Positions 5,261 to 6,174 of a DNA stretch of 6,174 nt are shown in pieces (position 1 is the stretch's first letter; each line of letters begins with the position of its first letter). The notes beneath the pieces were generated by a model that ran no database searches, was not told the DNA's origin, and saw only the letters and a program-made list of their open reading frames with translations. Location: the NCBI GenBank assembly GCA_031119155.1, contig JAVHYH010000091.1, positions 5,877-12,050 on the forward strand, in the 5' to 3' direction. Both the position numbers and the translations under genes were made by a program. Origin of the DNA: Brevundimonas sp. GTDB lineage: Bacteria > Pseudomonadota > Alphaproteobacteria > Caulobacterales > Caulobacteraceae.

Positions 5261-6022
5261 ATGCTGATCGTCAAGGACGCCCCGTCCCCCAATTTCGACG
5301 CCCGCCGCGGTCCGCCGGACATGCTGGTGCTGCACTATACCGGCATGCAGAGCGCCGGGGCCGCCGTAGCGCGGCTGCGCGATCCTGAGGCCAAGGTCTC
5401 GGCCCACTATGTCGTCGACGAGGATGGCTCCATCCTCCGGCTGGTGGCCGAGGAACGCCGGGCCTGGCATGCGGGGCGCGGCGCCTGGCAGGGCGAGACC
5501 GACTGCAACGCCGCCTCCATCGGCATCGAGATCGTCAATCCGGGCCATGAGTTCGGCTATCGCGACTTCCCCGAGGCGCAGATCGCCTCGGTGATCAGCC
5601 TGATCTCGGACATCCGCACCCGCTGGACCATTCCGGATGCGCGCATCATCGGCCATGCCGACCTGGCGCCCGAGCGCAAGCAGGACCCGGGCGAGCGCTT
5701 CCCGTGGAAGCGGCTGGCCGGGCTGGGCCATGGGCTTTGGTTCGAGCCGGCGCCGGAGCGGATCGCCGCCCTTGGTGCGCCGCTGGGGCCGGGGGATGAA
5801 GGACTGGGCGTGATCGTCCTGCGCGCCGGCCTGCACCGGCTGGGCTATGGCCTGCAGCCGGGCGGAGACTACGACGAGGCGACGAAGCTGACCGTCGAGG
5901 CCTTCCAGCGCCACTGGCGTCCCGCGCAGGTGGACGGCATCGCCGACGGCGAGACGCGCGCGACCCTGATGGGGGTGCTGCAACTGGCGACGGCGGAGAG
6001 CGTCACCGGCGTGCTTCAGTGA
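5261..6022 (+). CDS. N-acetylmuramoyl-L-alanine amidase (Amidase_2 fold) with C-terminal peptidoglycan-binding domain
   Basis: This enzyme class cuts the amide bond between N-acetylmuramic acid and L-alanine in murein or anhydro-muropeptides, using zinc. The 253-residue product has the Amidase_2 core at about 15-150. Zinc ligands are His25 (LVLHYTG), His132 (IIGHADLAP) and Asp142 (KQDPG); catalytic Glu90 is in IGIEIVNPG, and Lys140 also fits the family. A PG_binding_1-like three-helix domain spans about 182-243 (DYDEATKLTVEAFQRHW...VDGIADGETRATL). There is no signal peptide or lipobox, so the protein appears cytosolic like AmpD although its two-domain plan resembles periplasmic AmiD. That suggests a role in murein recycling, by inference. 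The frame is open 87 codons further upstream, but that part overlaps the preceding gene and is Arg/Gly-rich noise. ATG 5261 has GAAGG 11 nt upstream and fits the domain start. Confidence 0.93.
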   Translation: MLIVKDAPSPNFDARRGPPDMLVLHYTGMQSAGAAVARLRDPEAKVSAHYVVDEDGSILRLVAEERRAWHAGRGAWQGETDCNAASIGIEIVNPGHEFGYRDFPEAQIASVISLISDIRTRWTIPDARIIGHADLAPERKQDPGERFPWKRLAGLGHGLWFEPAPERIAALGAPLGPGDEGLGVIVLRAGLHRLGYGLQPGGDYDEATKLTVEAFQRHWRPAQVDGIADGETRATLMGVLQLATAESVTGVLQ

Positions 6023-6174
6023 GATCGGGGCGGGCGGCAGGCCTGCTCGGGCTGCTGGTCGGCGTCCTGTTGACGGGCGGATGCGAGAGCGAGGCGGCGC
6101 GGGCCGAACGCCGGAAGGTTGAGTCCGATCTGATGAGCGTGGAGCGGGAGGCCTGGATTGCGACGCATCCGAAC
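6019..6174 (+). CDS. N-terminal part of a lipoprotein-like protein, translationally coupled to the amidase (3' end outside window)
   Basis: A GTG at 6019 overlaps the amidase stop (GTGA, 6019-6022), and the frame stays open to the window edge, giving 52 residues. The first 22 form a signal peptide: MRSGR, a hydrophobic core LLGLLVGVLL, then TGGC with the Cys at residue 22. This lipobox is imperfect (Thr at -3 where Leu is usual) but plausible. If processed by Lgt/LspA, the mature protein would begin with Cys22 followed by a charged helix (ESEAARAERRKVESDLMSVE). No ribosome site lies at a good distance, so initiation probably depends on re-initiation after the amidase. The family cannot be told from this fragment. 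Its place suggests a third member of the envelope-related operon. Confidence 0.65.
   Translation, partial: MRSGRAAGLLGLLVGVLLTGGCESEAARAERRKVESDLMSVEREAWIATHPN

Noticed and set aside
5219..5983. A 254-codon minus-strand frame opposite the amidase
   Set aside because: Shadow of the amidase, whose zinc ligands and catalytic residue are all present on the plus strand.

Overview
The window (about two thirds G+C overall) reads as chromosome of a GC-rich alphaproteobacterium, most likely of the Caulobacterales (Brevundimonas/Caulobacter-like). This rests on codon bias, gene content (SIMPL protein, PanD, 67K-type SppA, cytosolic amidase) and promoter-like sequences. The genus is inference.

Layout, left to right: (1) the 3' end of a Trp/Tyr/Asp/Gly-rich protein gene (2-271, +) that is open in frame 2. 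(2) A gene for an unrecognised three-helix membrane protein (308-853, +), distinctly AT-richer (about 55% G+C) than its surroundings, ending 22 bp from the 3' end of a CAT-anticodon tRNA (876-948, -), probably tRNA-Ile2. (3) A secreted SIMPL/DUF541 protein (1182-1982, +) with a candidate general-stress (EcfG-type) promoter and a perfect 10-bp hairpin whose loop is its stop codon. (4) Between that gene and a convergent small membrane protein gene (2098-2373, -), a 104-bp element with 31-bp inverted arms made of telomere-like GGGATTA heptamers. (5) panD (2447-2803, -), divergent from sppA (3028-4809, +), with candidate promoters for both in the shared 224-bp intergenic region. (6) A probable operon: small membrane protein (4926-5246, +), cytosolic-looking Amidase_2/PG-binding N-acetylmuramoyl-L-alanine amidase (5261-6022, +), and the start of a lipoprotein-like protein (6019-6174, +, cut by the window edge).

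Most identifiable genes concern the cell envelope: signal peptide disposal (SppA), murein cleavage or recycling (amidase), a periplasmic SIMPL protein and several small membrane proteins or lipoproteins. PanD makes beta-alanine for pantothenate/CoA. I see no complete new multi-gene system. The least explained items are the heptamer inverted repeat, the stop-codon hairpin, the low-GC orphan gene beside the tRNA, and the SD-masking hairpin before the 2098-2373 gene.
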